From assembly GCA_001687465.1 (NCBI GenBank), contig LVLI01000154.1, forward strand, positions 100,349-164,348: a DNA stretch of 64,000 nt, given 5' to 3'. Made by a program: the position numbers and the translations under genes. Each line of letters opens with the position of its first letter. The first letter of the stretch is position 1. Origin of the DNA: Halocafeteria seosinensis. Its lineage: Eukaryota > Sar > Bigyra > Bicosoecida. Positions 23,501 to 34,784 of this stretch are shown one piece after another. Below the pieces are notes generated by a model. That model saw nothing but the letters and a program-made list of their open reading frames with translations, searched no databases and was not told where the DNA came from.

Positions 23501-25066
23501 GTGTTGACAAAGCTAGTGAATTCCATACTACCCGACTCTGTAGACGAACGAGTGCTAGACTTCGACGCAACTCCCATGGAAGAGCGACCCAGTGATAAGG
23601 ACCCATCCTCATCTGTGCGGCCTGCTAGAGAGAATATCCAATTGGCACTATCTGCGGCTGCTTCCCACGGTGCATTCTTCCAGTCCCAAGATGTGTCTAC
23701 TCTTGCCGGTAACATTGAACAGGGTCACGGTCCGACCATTCTTGACGTTGTCTGGAGGTTGTGGAAGTTGGACTTAGACAAGGAATTGAACGTCAGATCG
23801 AAGCCTGAGTTGTTGCTCTTAGCGAAGCATAGTGAAAGTGCAAAAGATATGGTATCCCTGTCCCCGCAGGATATACTGTTGCGGTGGATTAATCATCATA
23901 TTAGTCGATCCTCTTTTGAAGTCAAACCGGTGAAGAACGTCGAGGACGTCGATCTCCCGACTTGCGCTGCGCTCTTGTTGGAAGTCGCTCCGGACTATTG
24001 TGGAGATGTTCCCAAATCCGAGGAGGAAGTTCGACGACTCAGTGGCGGGGATGAAGATACGGTTGAAGACCTGGCTAACAAAATTCTCGCTGCGGGTTTC
24101 GGCGCAGGAGTGCCTAGCTGGTTTACCAGCGGCACATTCGTTCCACCTAATGGTCGATTACAGTATGCATTTCTGGCATATCTCTTGCAAAATTCTCCTG
24201 GTTTGGACTACGACACAAAGAAAAGGACAACGTCGACCTCCAATCGCCGGGCAACTCAAATGTCGGCCGATGTGGATACGTTGAAAGCAGAGCTGGCGGA
24301 CATCTCTGGAGACCAAGACGCTGCTGGAACGAAAGAATTACGAACATTCACCACCTGGATCAATAGTCTTGGCATTAAAAGCGTCCATGTCAATGATTTG
24401 GTAGCAGATGTGTCGGATGGTTTGATGCCGTTACGAGTCATCAATCATGTCGAGGAAGGGATCGTCAACTGGAAGCGTGTCAATAAACGACCCAAGAGTC
24501 GATTTCAACGCGTGGAAAACTGTAACTACCTCATCACTTTAGGACAAGCCATGGACTTCCACTTGGTCAACGTCGGTGGTTTAGATTTTGTTGACGGTAA
24601 TGCCAAAATAGTGCAAGGATTTGTCTGGCAGCTTATGCGGCACCATACTCTGAAGCTATTATCCCAGATCGCCTTTGATGGATTCGGTGCTGACGAGGCC
24701 GATATTCTCCAATGGGCGAATGATACCGTGAAGGAGGCAAATGGGGGTGATAATCCAGGGCTGATAAGGAGTTTTAAAGATCCCAAGTTGTCGACTGGTA
24801 TATATCTTCTAACCCTCCTCTCGCAAGTACGTCCTGTAATTAATTGGGATTTAGTTACTTCCGGTCAAAGCGATGAAGATAAGGAAAGGAACGCGAAGTA
24901 CCTACTCAGTGCCGCGCGCAAGATGGGTGCGATAGTGTTTTGTACCTGGGATGATATCGTCGAAGTAAATTCTCGTATGATAATGCTTTTCGTCGCATCC
25001 ATAATGGTTATTTATAACGAGATCCACGGGTCATACCAGGAGGCATCCGGAGAAGAGTCTGACTGA
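20594..25066 (+). CDS. Ankyrin-PH-IQ-PH-IQ-WW-fimbrin (four calponin-homology domains) fusion protein
   Basis: Three exons, 20594-20605, 20711-20809 and 20957-25066, encode 1406 aa. Order: ankyrin repeats (about 5-110; DGFTALHRTCVTGKTNVIKV); PH domain 1 (about 187-290; IIEGELQKKRANKVLAWRKK); an IQ motif (LKIQSAWRKYAAVKK); PH domain 2 (about 339-449; VVIEGPLKKKNHNTVSNILG); two IQ motifs (AIKIQSTYRMFKAKQ, VKIQAMVRMFRLRRK); a basic linker; five WW-type repeats (about 610-830), each ending in a tryptophan- or lysine-containing core such as NAYDDETSWDMPPGW; then four CH domains (about 840-1402) arranged as in fimbrin/plastin, for example FTTWINSLGIKSVHVNDL. Fimbrin's EF-hands are absent. It should bundle actin and bind phosphoinositides, calmodulin and proline-rich partners. 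Exon 1 codes only four residues (MSQE). Confidence 0.93.
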
Positions 25067-25405
25067 ATTTGTACACAAACTGGGCTTTAACAAACGCCAT
25101 CGACCATACATAAATAAGACGCATGATTTTAATTCCTTGTAAATTCTTTAAGTTACCGCAAAATCTCTAAAGGTTGAGCTTCCGTTTTAATATTACTTAA
25201 AAAAACATAATATGATCGGAAGTCACCATACGCTAATAGCTACGGTGAGTGCCGCGTGTAAACTAACACAGGAAGCACACCTAAAGAATCCGGTTTAGAA
25301 CAGTACACCAGGGAATGCCACTTTCCATCGAGGTTAAGACCTGATGTACAAAAACAAAACGGTAAGCCATCCCCTCTATCCGAACAATAAAGCATGGACC
25401 GCTCT
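25067..25405. other. Convergent 3' region
   Basis: This separates the ends of the fimbrin-fusion gene (plus) and the 14-3-3 gene (minus). It is AT-rich around 25130-25210 and shows no gene. Confidence 0.4.
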
Positions 25406-26904
25406 TTACTGTTCTACATCCTCCACAGCGGTATCATCACCCTTTTCTCCTTCTTCACCATTATCACTTGTCCACAGAGTAAGGTTGTCACGGATGAGTT
25501 GCATAATCAAGGTAGCATCCTTGTATTGCTCTTCCTGTAAGCTGTCCAACTCACTGATAGCTTCGTCAAATGCCGTCTTGGCAAGGGTGCAAGCTTCTTG
25601 GGGCATGGACAAGATCTCGTAAAAGAAGACAGAGTAATTTAATGCTAATCCCAAGCGGATAGGATTGGTAGGCGGGAGTCCTTCGGTAGAGGCTGTCTTG
25701 CTGGCTTCTTCGTATCTTTCTTTGGCTTTTTCGGCCTGCAAAGCAAAAAGACATCTCATTAGTCGAAATCTACTACGTGATGGAAAAGCACAACACAACT
25801 TACCTTCTCTTTTCGGTCATCACCGGTCGAGAACTCTGCCAAATAACGATAGTAGTCACCAGCCATTTTCAAGTAGAAAACCTTGCCTTCGGCTGTCTTG
25901 TCTTCGGGCAACAGATACTCTTCCAATACAGAGAGAAGTTCCTTGCAGATTTCTTCGAGTTCATTTTCTACCTTTTTGCGATAGTCAGTTATAGCTTGTA
26001 CTTTGTCCGGGTCATCTCTTTCTTTCTCCTTGGCTTCAATCGATGAAAGTACACGCCAAGATGCACGGCGGGCACCTACGACGTTCTTGTAAGCTACGGA
26101 GAGCAGGTTCCTCTCCTCCACATTGAGCTGAACCTTAAGCTCAGCAAGGGACTTTACTTTTTGTACCATGTCATCATAGCGCTCGGCCTCTTCGGCCAGC
26201 TTGGCCTGCACACAAACAACGAACATACCGTCAAGATGCAGTTATACACAGTGCATGATTACGGTGCAATAGAGGCGTTCCGTTGAGGTCTAGGCAACTT
26301 CAAACGCAGGCTATTTTTTGATATCCAGCAATGGCACGTCCTTTCACCCCTGGCAAAAACCTCCGGAACATTCCTTGCTAGTCCTTCCTGGCCTTCCTTT
26401 GTCCTCATAGATGCCAGAGATGGTCTAAACAAGCAGATATCGTATATTCCACCCTGGCCGTTAACATCCAGAGATCCCTCGAGTTCCGAGACCCCTATAC
26501 TGTTCCCCTTCAGCCTTGCCCTCCGCCCTTTTTGTCGTTTTCCCCTGGGTTCCCATGTATCCACAAAAAGACCCGCGGGCTCCCTCCCGGGGGAAACCAA
26601 GGGGCCAATAAAAGTGGGGGCCCAAGTGAGAGACCCCTCTCCCCCAAACACCTCAAAAAAAGGTGGAGAAAAAAGCCAGAGGCGTCTCATTTCCCCTTGC
26701 CATTTACCACATCACTGGCTTTTGATTCCCAGTGATTCAAACAATAAAGGGTTCATTTTCCTTCCCTCTATCCACCAGATACTCCAGAAGGAGCAAAGAG
26801 AGCCGCATTTATGCGCAAAATAGGGATATCTTTCGTGCTTGTATCGTTCAACTAGCGCCAAAACTTACCATGTACACGAGGTTTTCTCTATCACTCTGTG
26901 GCAT
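25406..26904 (-). CDS. 14-3-3 protein
   Basis: Three exons, 26904-26869, 26205-25804 and 25735-25406, encode 255 aa. Exon 1 gives [12 protein letters not shown] and exon 2 continues [19 protein letters not shown], the canonical 14-3-3 start. Further family signatures are [54 protein letters not shown] and [13 protein letters not shown]. The basic groove residues ([16 protein letters not shown]) that bind phosphoserine/threonine are present. The tail is acidic ([17 protein letters not shown]), as usual. It is a dimeric cytosolic adaptor for phosphoproteins. Intron 1 is 663 nt, about ten times the local norm, and contains no gene; intron 2 is 68 nt. Confidence 0.97.
26206..26868 (-). other. Long first intron of the 14-3-3 gene
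   Basis: It has a GTAAGT donor and a TGTGTGCAG acceptor. It is unusually rich in homopolymer runs (CCCGGGGG, CCCCTCTCCCCC, AAAAAAA). A 143-codon minus frame inside it has no family features. Long first introns can carry regulatory sites, but none is identified. Confidence 0.7.
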
Positions 26905-27983
26905 TTTGTTCACAAGTATCTTCTCAAAGAAAGAAAGAAGAGAAAGAACAGACTCTTAAAATACTGGTCTCTATGTAGAAAATCCCTGCAGATACTTCTG
27001 TCAAACCAATTCGTTTCGTACCGTATCCCTTTCGTCACCAAGGGGAAACAATTAAAGCAAGTGAACGCCCGGGGGAGGGATTTTTCCAAGGGGAAGATAA
27101 AGGGGAACAAAAAGGCTTTTGATCCGAGTTGAAGACCCACCGAAATGTTTGTCGACTTCAACTTAAGAGTGTAACTTCAACGTGGGAATCCAAGGATTCC
27201 TGTGGAATCCAAAGTTTTCTGGAATGCCCTGTTTGATAAGCCATCTCAGTAACTTTGTTGGTGGAGTGGTATGATATTCGCGTTAGAACCGGTAGTATTT
27301 CCTAGGACGACAGACGGACGTTTTTGTGTTTGCAACAACCTGAGTCCCAAATCGGGTAGCTTCAGTTGACCACGCCCGTTCTTTAAGGGTGTAACAAGAT
27401 TCTGAGAGAGGCCGTATCTAACGAGAGAAAGCGGACACGGGGAGACTGTAGCTGTGCAGGGTTGTTCATGTTTGGTGAGAAGCCCGCGCCTGTTAAGCTG
27501 CAGCTGTTGAGATCATAATGAAGACGTAGTTGTGCATTGATCAGCAGTGTTTCCATATGGTTGCCAGCATCAGCTCTTTGGAAGCCACTGGATATAGTCC
27601 ATGTTGGAAACATGCGTCGTCAGTACATTCCTGTAGCGCCAAACTTGAGGACCTAAGGCGTCAGGAACTGGGAACTGGCCAGGCTGAAAAATACCTAATC
27701 ATGAGGTTTCTATCTGAGTAGTCTCCATAAGATTCGTTTTGTACGAGCTGTTCAACTCTAGCATTGGTAGTTCAGTTGCTGCTATGTCTATGTACTTGTT
27801 TCCCTCGAAAGAATTCACGCAACACTTTCTACTACCACTGTAAGTTAGTCTGTAACTACAAGGCAGTAGATAGGGAATGTGATGTTGAATTGTTTCCCTC
27901 TTTATATTATGCATGTATGTATTTATTCTAGATAGAGCTCCTGTTGTTGATTTCTGTATTTGATCAGCTGTATACGAGCTATA
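26905..27983. other. Divergent intergenic region between 14-3-3 and SF3B4
   Basis: It is 1.08 kb with no convincing gene. Around 27040-27120 it has G-runs (CCCGGGGGAGGG, CCAAGGGGAAG) resembling those in the neighbouring 14-3-3 intron. Around 27165-27225 short words built on GGAATCCAA recur. Confidence 0.4.
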
Positions 27984-29245
27984 ATGAACGGCGGGGCAGC
28001 GGCGAAAGCCATTGCAACTCCCGGAGATCAGGTACGCTTTAAGCCGCCGTATATATGCGTGTTCCACACCATTCTATCCCCTTCTCCGAAAGCGCAGAAG
28101 AACCAAGATGCTACGGCATTTGTAGGGAACCTCGATATACAGGTGGATGAGGAGCTACTGTGGGAATTAATGGTGCAAGTGGGCCCCATTGCCTCCGTGT
28201 TTATGCCCAAAGACCCAGTTTCTAATCAACATAGGGTACGTGATTTTGCCATAAGGTAGGCTGTTATCCTCTCATTATTGTCGGAATGTCTTGCGCCTTT
28301 TCCACGAAATGAACAGGGTTTTGGATTTGTCGAATTTAGAGGGGAAAGGGATGCAGAATATGCGATAAAAGTGATGAATATGGTGAAATTGTTTGGGAAA
28401 CCTATCCGAGTCAACAAGGCGTCAGCCGATAAGAAGAGCTTGGAAGTAGGCGCAAATCTGTTTATAGGAAATCTTGATCCCGAAGTGGATGAAAAGCTTT
28501 TATACGATACATTTAGTGCCTTTGGAGGCATCATAGAAACACCCAAGGTAAGACGATTGGTTACACGTATATTCTATTATGCCTTCCTCATAATCCTTCA
28601 AATTTCTATCTTTGTCGATCTCAGGTGGGACGAGATATTGAAACAGGCAATAGCCGAGGCTACGGTTTTGTTAAGTTCGATAGTTTTGAAGCTAGCGATG
28701 CTGCAATCGAAGCGATGAACGGACAGTACCTCGCGAACCGACAAATCATTGTACAGTATGCGTTCAAACAAGACTCTCCGGGTGAAAGACATGGCACAGA
28801 AGCTGAAAGGGCCTTGGCACGTTCCAGAAATCGGACCGGTGCTCAAAGACTCAAGCCACACACGCGATTCGCGGCAGCTCCTGGTGAAGTTACATCAACA
28901 AGTTCTTCACAGCAGCCGATGGTCGGACAAGCAAGCACCGCTGCAGCTCCGAAATATGCTCCTCCTCCAGTTCCACAAAACTATCAGCCACCACCAATGC
29001 CAGCCAATGCTGTTGCTCCAGGGAGCTTCGGNGGGTTTTATGGAGCACCACCACAGCAGCCTCCTCCACCCCCACCGATGCCTCAACAGTGGCCACAACA
29101 GCCGCAGCAACAGCAATACTATGGAGGAAGTCAGATGCCGCAGCAGATGCCTTACGGCGGAATGCCGAATTACCAAGCAAATCCCCCACAAATGCATCAG
29201 CCACCACCGCCCCCACCTCCTCCTCCATCAAATCCGAACTCGTAA
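27984..29245 (+). CDS. SF3B4: Splicing factor 3B subunit 4 (SF3b49/Hsh49)
   Basis: Four exons, 27984-28031, 28098-28235, 28317-28547 and 28625-29245, give 345 aa. RRM1 carries [11 protein letters not shown] (RNP2) and [16 protein letters not shown] (RNP1). RRM2 carries [20 protein letters not shown] and [17 protein letters not shown]. Junction sequences match the animal protein closely, for example [20 protein letters not shown] and [10 protein letters not shown]. The C-terminus is Pro/Gln-rich with PPPPPP runs, as in the family. It is part of the U2 snRNP SF3b complex and contacts pre-mRNA near the branch site. Base 29032 is an undetermined N in a Gly-rich codon (GGN, still Gly) and does not affect the frame. 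Confidence 0.97.
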
Positions 29246-29292
29246 TTGCAATAAACATGATACCATTTCTGAAATATTTTGCACGACTACCC

Positions 29293-30641
29293 TTACGAAT
29301 CTTTGGAACCCGAAGAAGGATCTTCTTTGGGGACTTGACTCTCTTCATCATTCACCTCTTGCTGGTAGGTCTCCTCCACGAGATCCTCCACAGTTTGCGG
29401 GTATTTTAAAAAGGCAATAACTGCCGTGGTATCGTCGACGACATCTTCCTCTTCATTCCACCTTTCAACGCTTGCTTGGACCAAAGCATTACAGGCCGCT
29501 TGTGGGCCACCCTTCATGTGGTGTCTAACGATGTCTACAGCCTCCTGAGAACTCAAAAATTCCCAGACACCATCTGAGGCCCAGATAATAAATTTGTCCG
29601 ACGAGCTCAATGTAACTTCACTCAATTCTGGTACAGCGAAAACACCAATAGACTGCGCACATTGGTCTCCAAAGCTGCGGCTCATGGCAAGGCCAGGCAT
29701 GTCTGCGTTCTTTAACCATACTCGCGGGACCCCCCACTCAAAGACTCGCCCGCCATTACTCTCTATACGTTTTTTCTCGTCAGCACGGTCAGGTTTATGG
29801 TCGCTAGTTAGATCAATAGCATGATATGCTTTCTCAGACTCTCTGGCGAGAACGGCACGACTGTCTCCCACGTTTGCGAAATACAACTTATTGCCTCGAA
29901 AGAACGAACTGCAAGCAGTACTCCCACTTAAGTAGCAGTCACATTCTCCAAAGATCAATTCCTCATTCGTTTGTTTACACCCTTCGACCATCGCATCAAA
30001 CAGACTAGTATCCAAATTATTATCGATCCAACAATGTGGTAGTCGCTCTGTAAGATATCTAGATGCATGAGTACCTTGCGGTCCGTGTCCGTCAAAGACT
30101 CCCACAAACAACTGGTCAGCTGTGTGGTCAAAAGAAAAGGCCAAAGTTATTAGCATACAGATCAATGAATTAACTAGGCTACGTACATTTACCACCGTAG
30201 TTGTCGATGACAACGTACGAGTCTTGATTCTCCTTGATATTTTTCATGGGATCGTTTCCAGGCCGCGAATACTCCCCCCATCGGATGGGGAGGCTCTGAG
30301 ATCTGTACCCTTTACCATACCCCTTGACAATGCTCCCCCCTTCTTCTTCGTTCGAGTTTTCTCTGCACGCGCAACATACGACGGTGGGCAATATCGTCCT
30401 CGTTCCGACCCACGGAGGCAAGTATAACTCACTTCAGCGTCCTCAAAGCATCTGTTTTCGGTGTCGTCACCACAGATAGTCTTCGGCGCCTCGCTGCATC
30501 TTTGGCAGGGATGGCTTTCGAGCCTGCAGGCCCTCCGATAACGCTCAGCCTCCTCCCATGTGGTAAATAATCGGCCCCCACTACATGTCGAGGCTGATTC
30601 GGCGCCGCCGCCACAGGCGCGCTCGAAAGACATGCGCCCAT
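29293..30641 (-). CDS. PP2C-type protein phosphatase, probably N-myristoylated
   Basis: Three exons, 30641-30433, 30362-30187 and 30119-29293, encode 403 aa. It starts MGACLSSAPVAA: Gly2 with Ser6 is a myristoylation signal and Cys4 a likely palmitoylation site, so membrane attachment is expected. The catalytic domain shows KENQDSYVVIDNYGG, LFVGVFDGHGPQGTHAS (metal-binding DGHG), ANVGDSRAVLARES, LTSDHKPDRADEKKRI, AMSRSFGDQCAQSIG, IIWASDGVWEFLSS and DDTTAVIAFL. The metal-coordinating aspartates are in place, so it should be an active Mg/Mn-dependent Ser/Thr phosphatase. The tail is acidic (VNDEESQVPKEDPSSGSKDS). It is convergent with SF3B4 with only 47 bp between stop codons. Confidence 0.93.
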
Positions 30642-31239
30642 TCTTCACTTATAAGTCGTCCACCACCTCCACAAGTGCCCAATTACCGTGTATAGATGCC
30701 AAACAAGTCAATACAGAAGGAACTGCGCTTGTCTTGCCTACGAATACCGGATGAACGGCTCTTGCCAACGAGCGGATGGATCGAAACCTGCCTGCATGCT
30801 GGGGGTAACGGGATTCTAACGCACGAGCTCGTTGCTTTCGTTGAGGACGAGGGATGTTCTAGGAATCAGGAAATAAGCTGAAAGGATAAGTACTTAAAGC
30901 TATGCTCTTCCATTGTTTATTTAACAGGAATGTTAAGACTATGGGACTTGCCTAGTTGTTAAGGTGTATGTATACGTTGTAGCACAGCCTGCTGCACAGG
31001 ATGAATGCGATTGGTGACCCAGTCTCAGAATATGCAAGTGGTATCCTTCTTAGATGGTTTCATCTTCATGTTGATTCCCACTTGTTAGAGGATGCTTTGC
31101 ATGTCGTACCGGTGAACACTCCCGGAAAACAAAGCATATCATACAACTAAACCACATTATCATCCGTATGAGATCCCGGAGCAAACTAAAAGCCCATAGA
31201 GCGGATATATGATCACGCTGATGTTCGTAATAGAATTGA
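30642..31239. other. Intergenic region
   Basis: It lies between the PP2C start and the PDE end, both on the minus strand. No coding frame with recognisable features and no tRNA-like fold was seen. Confidence 0.45.
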
Positions 31240-33611
31240 TTACGAACGGGAGGACTCACTCGATTCATTAAGCCGCCTTTGCCACTCATCCATATTATTC
31301 TGCAAACCAAACCCGAAAGAGGTGATCACGCCCGTCGCAACAGAGCGTAATGAAGAAACTCCATACCTGTAAATAGTTCAGCGGTTCAGAAACGTCTACA
31401 GTAGGAACACGTCCAAGCTCCTCAAACAATGGAAATACGATCGCTTTAAGGAATCCCATCTGAAACTTGGGCAAAGGTATCGGATGCTCGCGGTCCAGCA
31501 TGGGGGTTACTTCCAAACCCCTTTCTCGTTCCATATCGCCCTGGCGGTAATACTCAGTTAAAAGCCAGTCAACCCACTGAAGGTAAATATCCCATGGTTT
31601 AGTAGGCTGCAAGCAGACAAGTAACCATAGCGATACATTTTGATGTTGAGCAATACTAAAACTCAAAACTTACATTGCTCACATCAGCAGCATGGAGCAT
31701 TATTTGCATTACAAGTTCTTGACCGGATTCATCATGAAGCAAGGCACCAACGGCCTCGTTACTATTTTCGCCACATCCTGAGTCTTGACTAGTCATGCTC
31801 GATCGACTAAGTTCAGGCGTTGAACCACGTTTGTGAGCCAATCTGGATCCCTGCCGGTTTACCGGGCTCTTAACGTCCTGACTTCCACGTCTCGGGGATG
31901 CCTCACCTGATGGACTACCCTCGGAAACCACCGAGCAAAATGCTTGGCTGGAGGGGGTCACCCAGCTATCAATTTTCTGGGTCAAATCAGCAAGGTTCTT
32001 GAAGTGCGACGCATTATCGGTGCCGAGGACAATCCTAATAGCGTTTGAACGAAACGACCAACGCTGCTCCCCACTGAGACCACTGAGCGCATCAAATCCA
32101 TTACATTGCATTATGCGAAAAGCAAGTGCCACATGCATATTCTCCAAGGGCGAGGAGTCATTATAGGTTATAGCAAGAGGATGCGATGTTGACACCAAAA
32201 AGGCGTTGTTGACACCGGGATGGCCGACATCATGAATTGCTGCCGAAATGAGCATAATATACTGCTGCAATGGTGTCATCCACTGATGCACATCCCCTCT
32301 CTTAGTCAGCGCATACACAGTTTGGGTCACATCGGCAACATGAGTTGAATTATGGTATGGATTATCCAAATAACAGTCCTCAACAGCGGCAATAAACTTT
32401 TGTACCTGAACTTTATCTAATTCAAGTTGCGAACATAGATTCTCAGTTGAAATACATTGCCACGCGGTCAAGCGTAGCGGTCGCCCTGGGGCTGCTTCTC
32501 TCAGCTGAAAGACATTAAACTCCCACGATTCCACTCTATCCAGAATCTTGTGAGCAGCAAAACTAATTTGACCAAGAGGATCCGGCGGCACCACTTTTTT
32601 CTGCTGATTTCGGTTATCATGTTGCACCGTAAACGATCGATGATTTTCAGAACCCTCCCCGTGAGTAAAAGATCCCCTCTGGCCAGCGGGAATAGACTGC
32701 TGCCGGACTGCGTGGTGAGACTTAGAGGACCTTGCCAGAGGAACTGTAGACGGAGCCGAATCCCGCCGACCCGCAGCAAGTTCAAGCGATTTCAATTTTT
32801 TGGTCGCCTCATTGATTTGTTGTGACACTTCTGTGGGCAATGATGCGTACTTTGCGGCCCTGTCCAGATAATCCTGGCCAAGGGACCGGTAGCTTCCTGC
32901 ATGAGCCCTTTGACTCCAGCTCGACCCGCTGCTAGGGGTAAATGAATCCAGTAAATACTGCTGAACAAGGGGATCATCTGTTTCCGCACTGTTCAAAATG
33001 GTCCGTTCGACTGATGTCGGATCGCTCACGGCGTGCAACGCCAACTGTATCGAGCGCCCTAGGGCGACAATTTCATCCGTTGACATACTTGCCGTGCCAT
33101 CAGTCGAGTTTTGAGCCGTGAAATACAGTTGTGATATCACTCCGAGAGCGGTTGCCGCCGCAGGATTCCTATTCTTTTCAGCAACCCTCATATTCTCTCC
33201 TTGAGGCTCTCCTGGAAAACGGAAATCGGGAACGGATGCACTCCTTGATTGTCGAGCTCTAGGGCTCGGCCAGCTGGCATTATGTCCATAATTTGCCGTG
33301 AATGTATTCACCGATCTTCTTCTTGCGCGCATAATGCGCTGCTTAAGTAACTCTGAGGAAGCATTAAATCGGCCAAAGGATGCATCGTCAGGGAACTCGT
33401 GCCCAAATCGAGTAGACGAAGCATTTGTTTCCGTTATTATCGGTTCCACATTCGCGGAGCTATCTGTTGCCGTGAATGTGCTGCTGGACCCGCTACTTGT
33501 CGCGGCATCATATGGCTGATGGCGCAGGGGTGATTCTCCACTGACCGTTCGTTTTCCCGGGTGAACAGGAGGTGGCGGCGGTGGAGGAGGAGCTCGCGAT
33601 TGCTCCGCCAT
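31240..33611 (-). CDS. 3',5'-cyclic nucleotide phosphodiesterase (class I)
   Basis: Three exons, 33611-31674, 31606-31367 and 31299-31240, encode 745 aa. The N-terminal 370 residues are low-complexity ([19 protein letters not shown], then Ser-rich). The HD catalytic domain has YHNSTHVADVTQ (His about 420, the HNxxHxxD motif), ISAAIHDVGHPGVNNAFL (HDxxHPG, about 459), LHAADVSN at the exon 1 end and PTKPWDIYLQWVDWL, YRQGDMERERGLEVTPMLDR after it. The end is LNYLQNNMDEWQRRL. All metal ligands of class I PDEs are visible. It lowers cAMP and/or cGMP; specificity cannot be read. No GAF or membrane segment is present. A Ser-rich insertion (GSPSGEASPRRGSQD) interrupts the catalytic domain. Confidence 0.95.
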
Positions 33612-34407
33612 TTTTAAAATATTCGGATACAAAATAATACAAAATTGGGTTGTTGCTGAATACCAAATGTGGCGTATCTGCCCAAAGCTTCAACACCTGG
33701 CGCTGAACTAACGTCGAGAGCGTTCCGTACACTGCAGATGAAGCACCATTCGACATGAACACTGAAATGACTGCCACATACTCAATAAAACTGGTACACC
33801 AAATTTGAAATATACGACGTATGCGTCCCACATATAGGCTTCAAGCCAGATCTGCCCCTCTTCGACCCACGGTGTAACTTTACCCGCGTTTTCACTCTTC
33901 TCCGAATGCGTACAACCATACGCATTCCGGCTCATCACCACCCCTTTTCACCCAACTACACCGTCAACAGGCTTTCAGAGTCTCAAAGAGCATCTATGGA
34001 GGTAAATAGACGCAAGTTGATGTTGTGGCCGACGAAGGAGCTCGTACCTTTTTTGTCCCCTTTAGGGGGCCCCCTTCAGCACAACGTTTGCTCAGCTATT
34101 AGTGGTATGATATGAGAGCCTCGTTTTAACTCATGCACGTCCAAAGACGAGCTACCGCGTATTGCGAAACGAAGCGAAGGTGATTCCATCGTCTTCCCTT
34201 TGATGAACTACACCAATCACGGTTATAACACTGTCAGCAGGTGGAGTCAAATACCCTGTGACTTAACTGCACTTCAACCGTCTCACCCGAAGGAATTCAT
34301 ATTCGCGGTTTGTACCCGGTTGTTGGCCAATTTATTTTTATTTTATTTTTTTTGGGGTGGGGAATTCTTACGAGTGGTACTAGAAAAGGCAACGGGACGG
34401 CTTGAAT
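33612..34407. other. Intergenic region upstream of PDE
   Basis: Minus-strand frames here are short and lack domain features; part is probably the PDE 5' UTR. A T-rich tract lies near 34331-34355. No RNA gene was recognised. Confidence 0.4.
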
Positions 34408-34620
34408 ATGGGCTGTGTGCATTTATTCACTCGCCGTTTGCGTACACCTGTTCGACTGTTCAGCAAACATGGAATTCTAAGTCAGCATTATCAAGTCCCA
34501 AATTGGACTCCCAACCAAAAGGCGGCACTAGGAAAATATAAAACGAAAGAGCCTGGAGAAGACTTGTACTTTCCGATGAAGCAAAGAAACAGATCAAACA
34601 ATTTTCCAATAAGTAGCTGA
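34408..34620 (+). CDS. Possible small mitochondrial protein, unrecognised
   Basis: A 70-codon frame from ATG 34408. The start MGCVHLFTRRLRTPVRLFSK is Arg-rich, amphipathic and acid-free, as in mitochondrial presequences, and is followed by HYQVPNWTPNQKAALGKY and a charged end. The size and layout resemble nuclear-encoded respiratory-chain accessory proteins, but I cannot name a family. A 93-codon minus-strand frame (34741-34460, starting MFGGACPASPSKPPDFHFD) overlaps it; only one of the two is likely real. A missing 3' exon is possible. Confidence 0.4.
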   Translation: MGCVHLFTRRLRTPVRLFSKHGILSQHYQVPNWTPNQKAALGKYKTKEPGEDLYFPMKQRNRSNNFPISS

Positions 34621-34784
34621 CATAAAATCTCATCCAATCCTCAACCGCTTCGCCGTTAACCTCCTCCGATATTGAGAAGTCGATGTCAAAGTGGAAGTCG
34701 GGAGGCTTGCTAGGACTGGCAGGACATGCCCCGCCAAACATTTGTTTCCAACGAGTACGTCTTCAAGGGTTTTCGTAAAGCTCT

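Noticed and set aside
26259-26690. 143-codon minus-strand frame
   Set aside because: It lies within the first intron of 14-3-3, is low-complexity (Gly/Arg/Pro) and has no family features.
30429-30648. 134-codon frame starting MKNGRMSFERACGGG over the PP2C 5' end
   Set aside because: It is a different frame of PP2C exon 1; the MGACLSS frame splices in phase to the catalytic exons.
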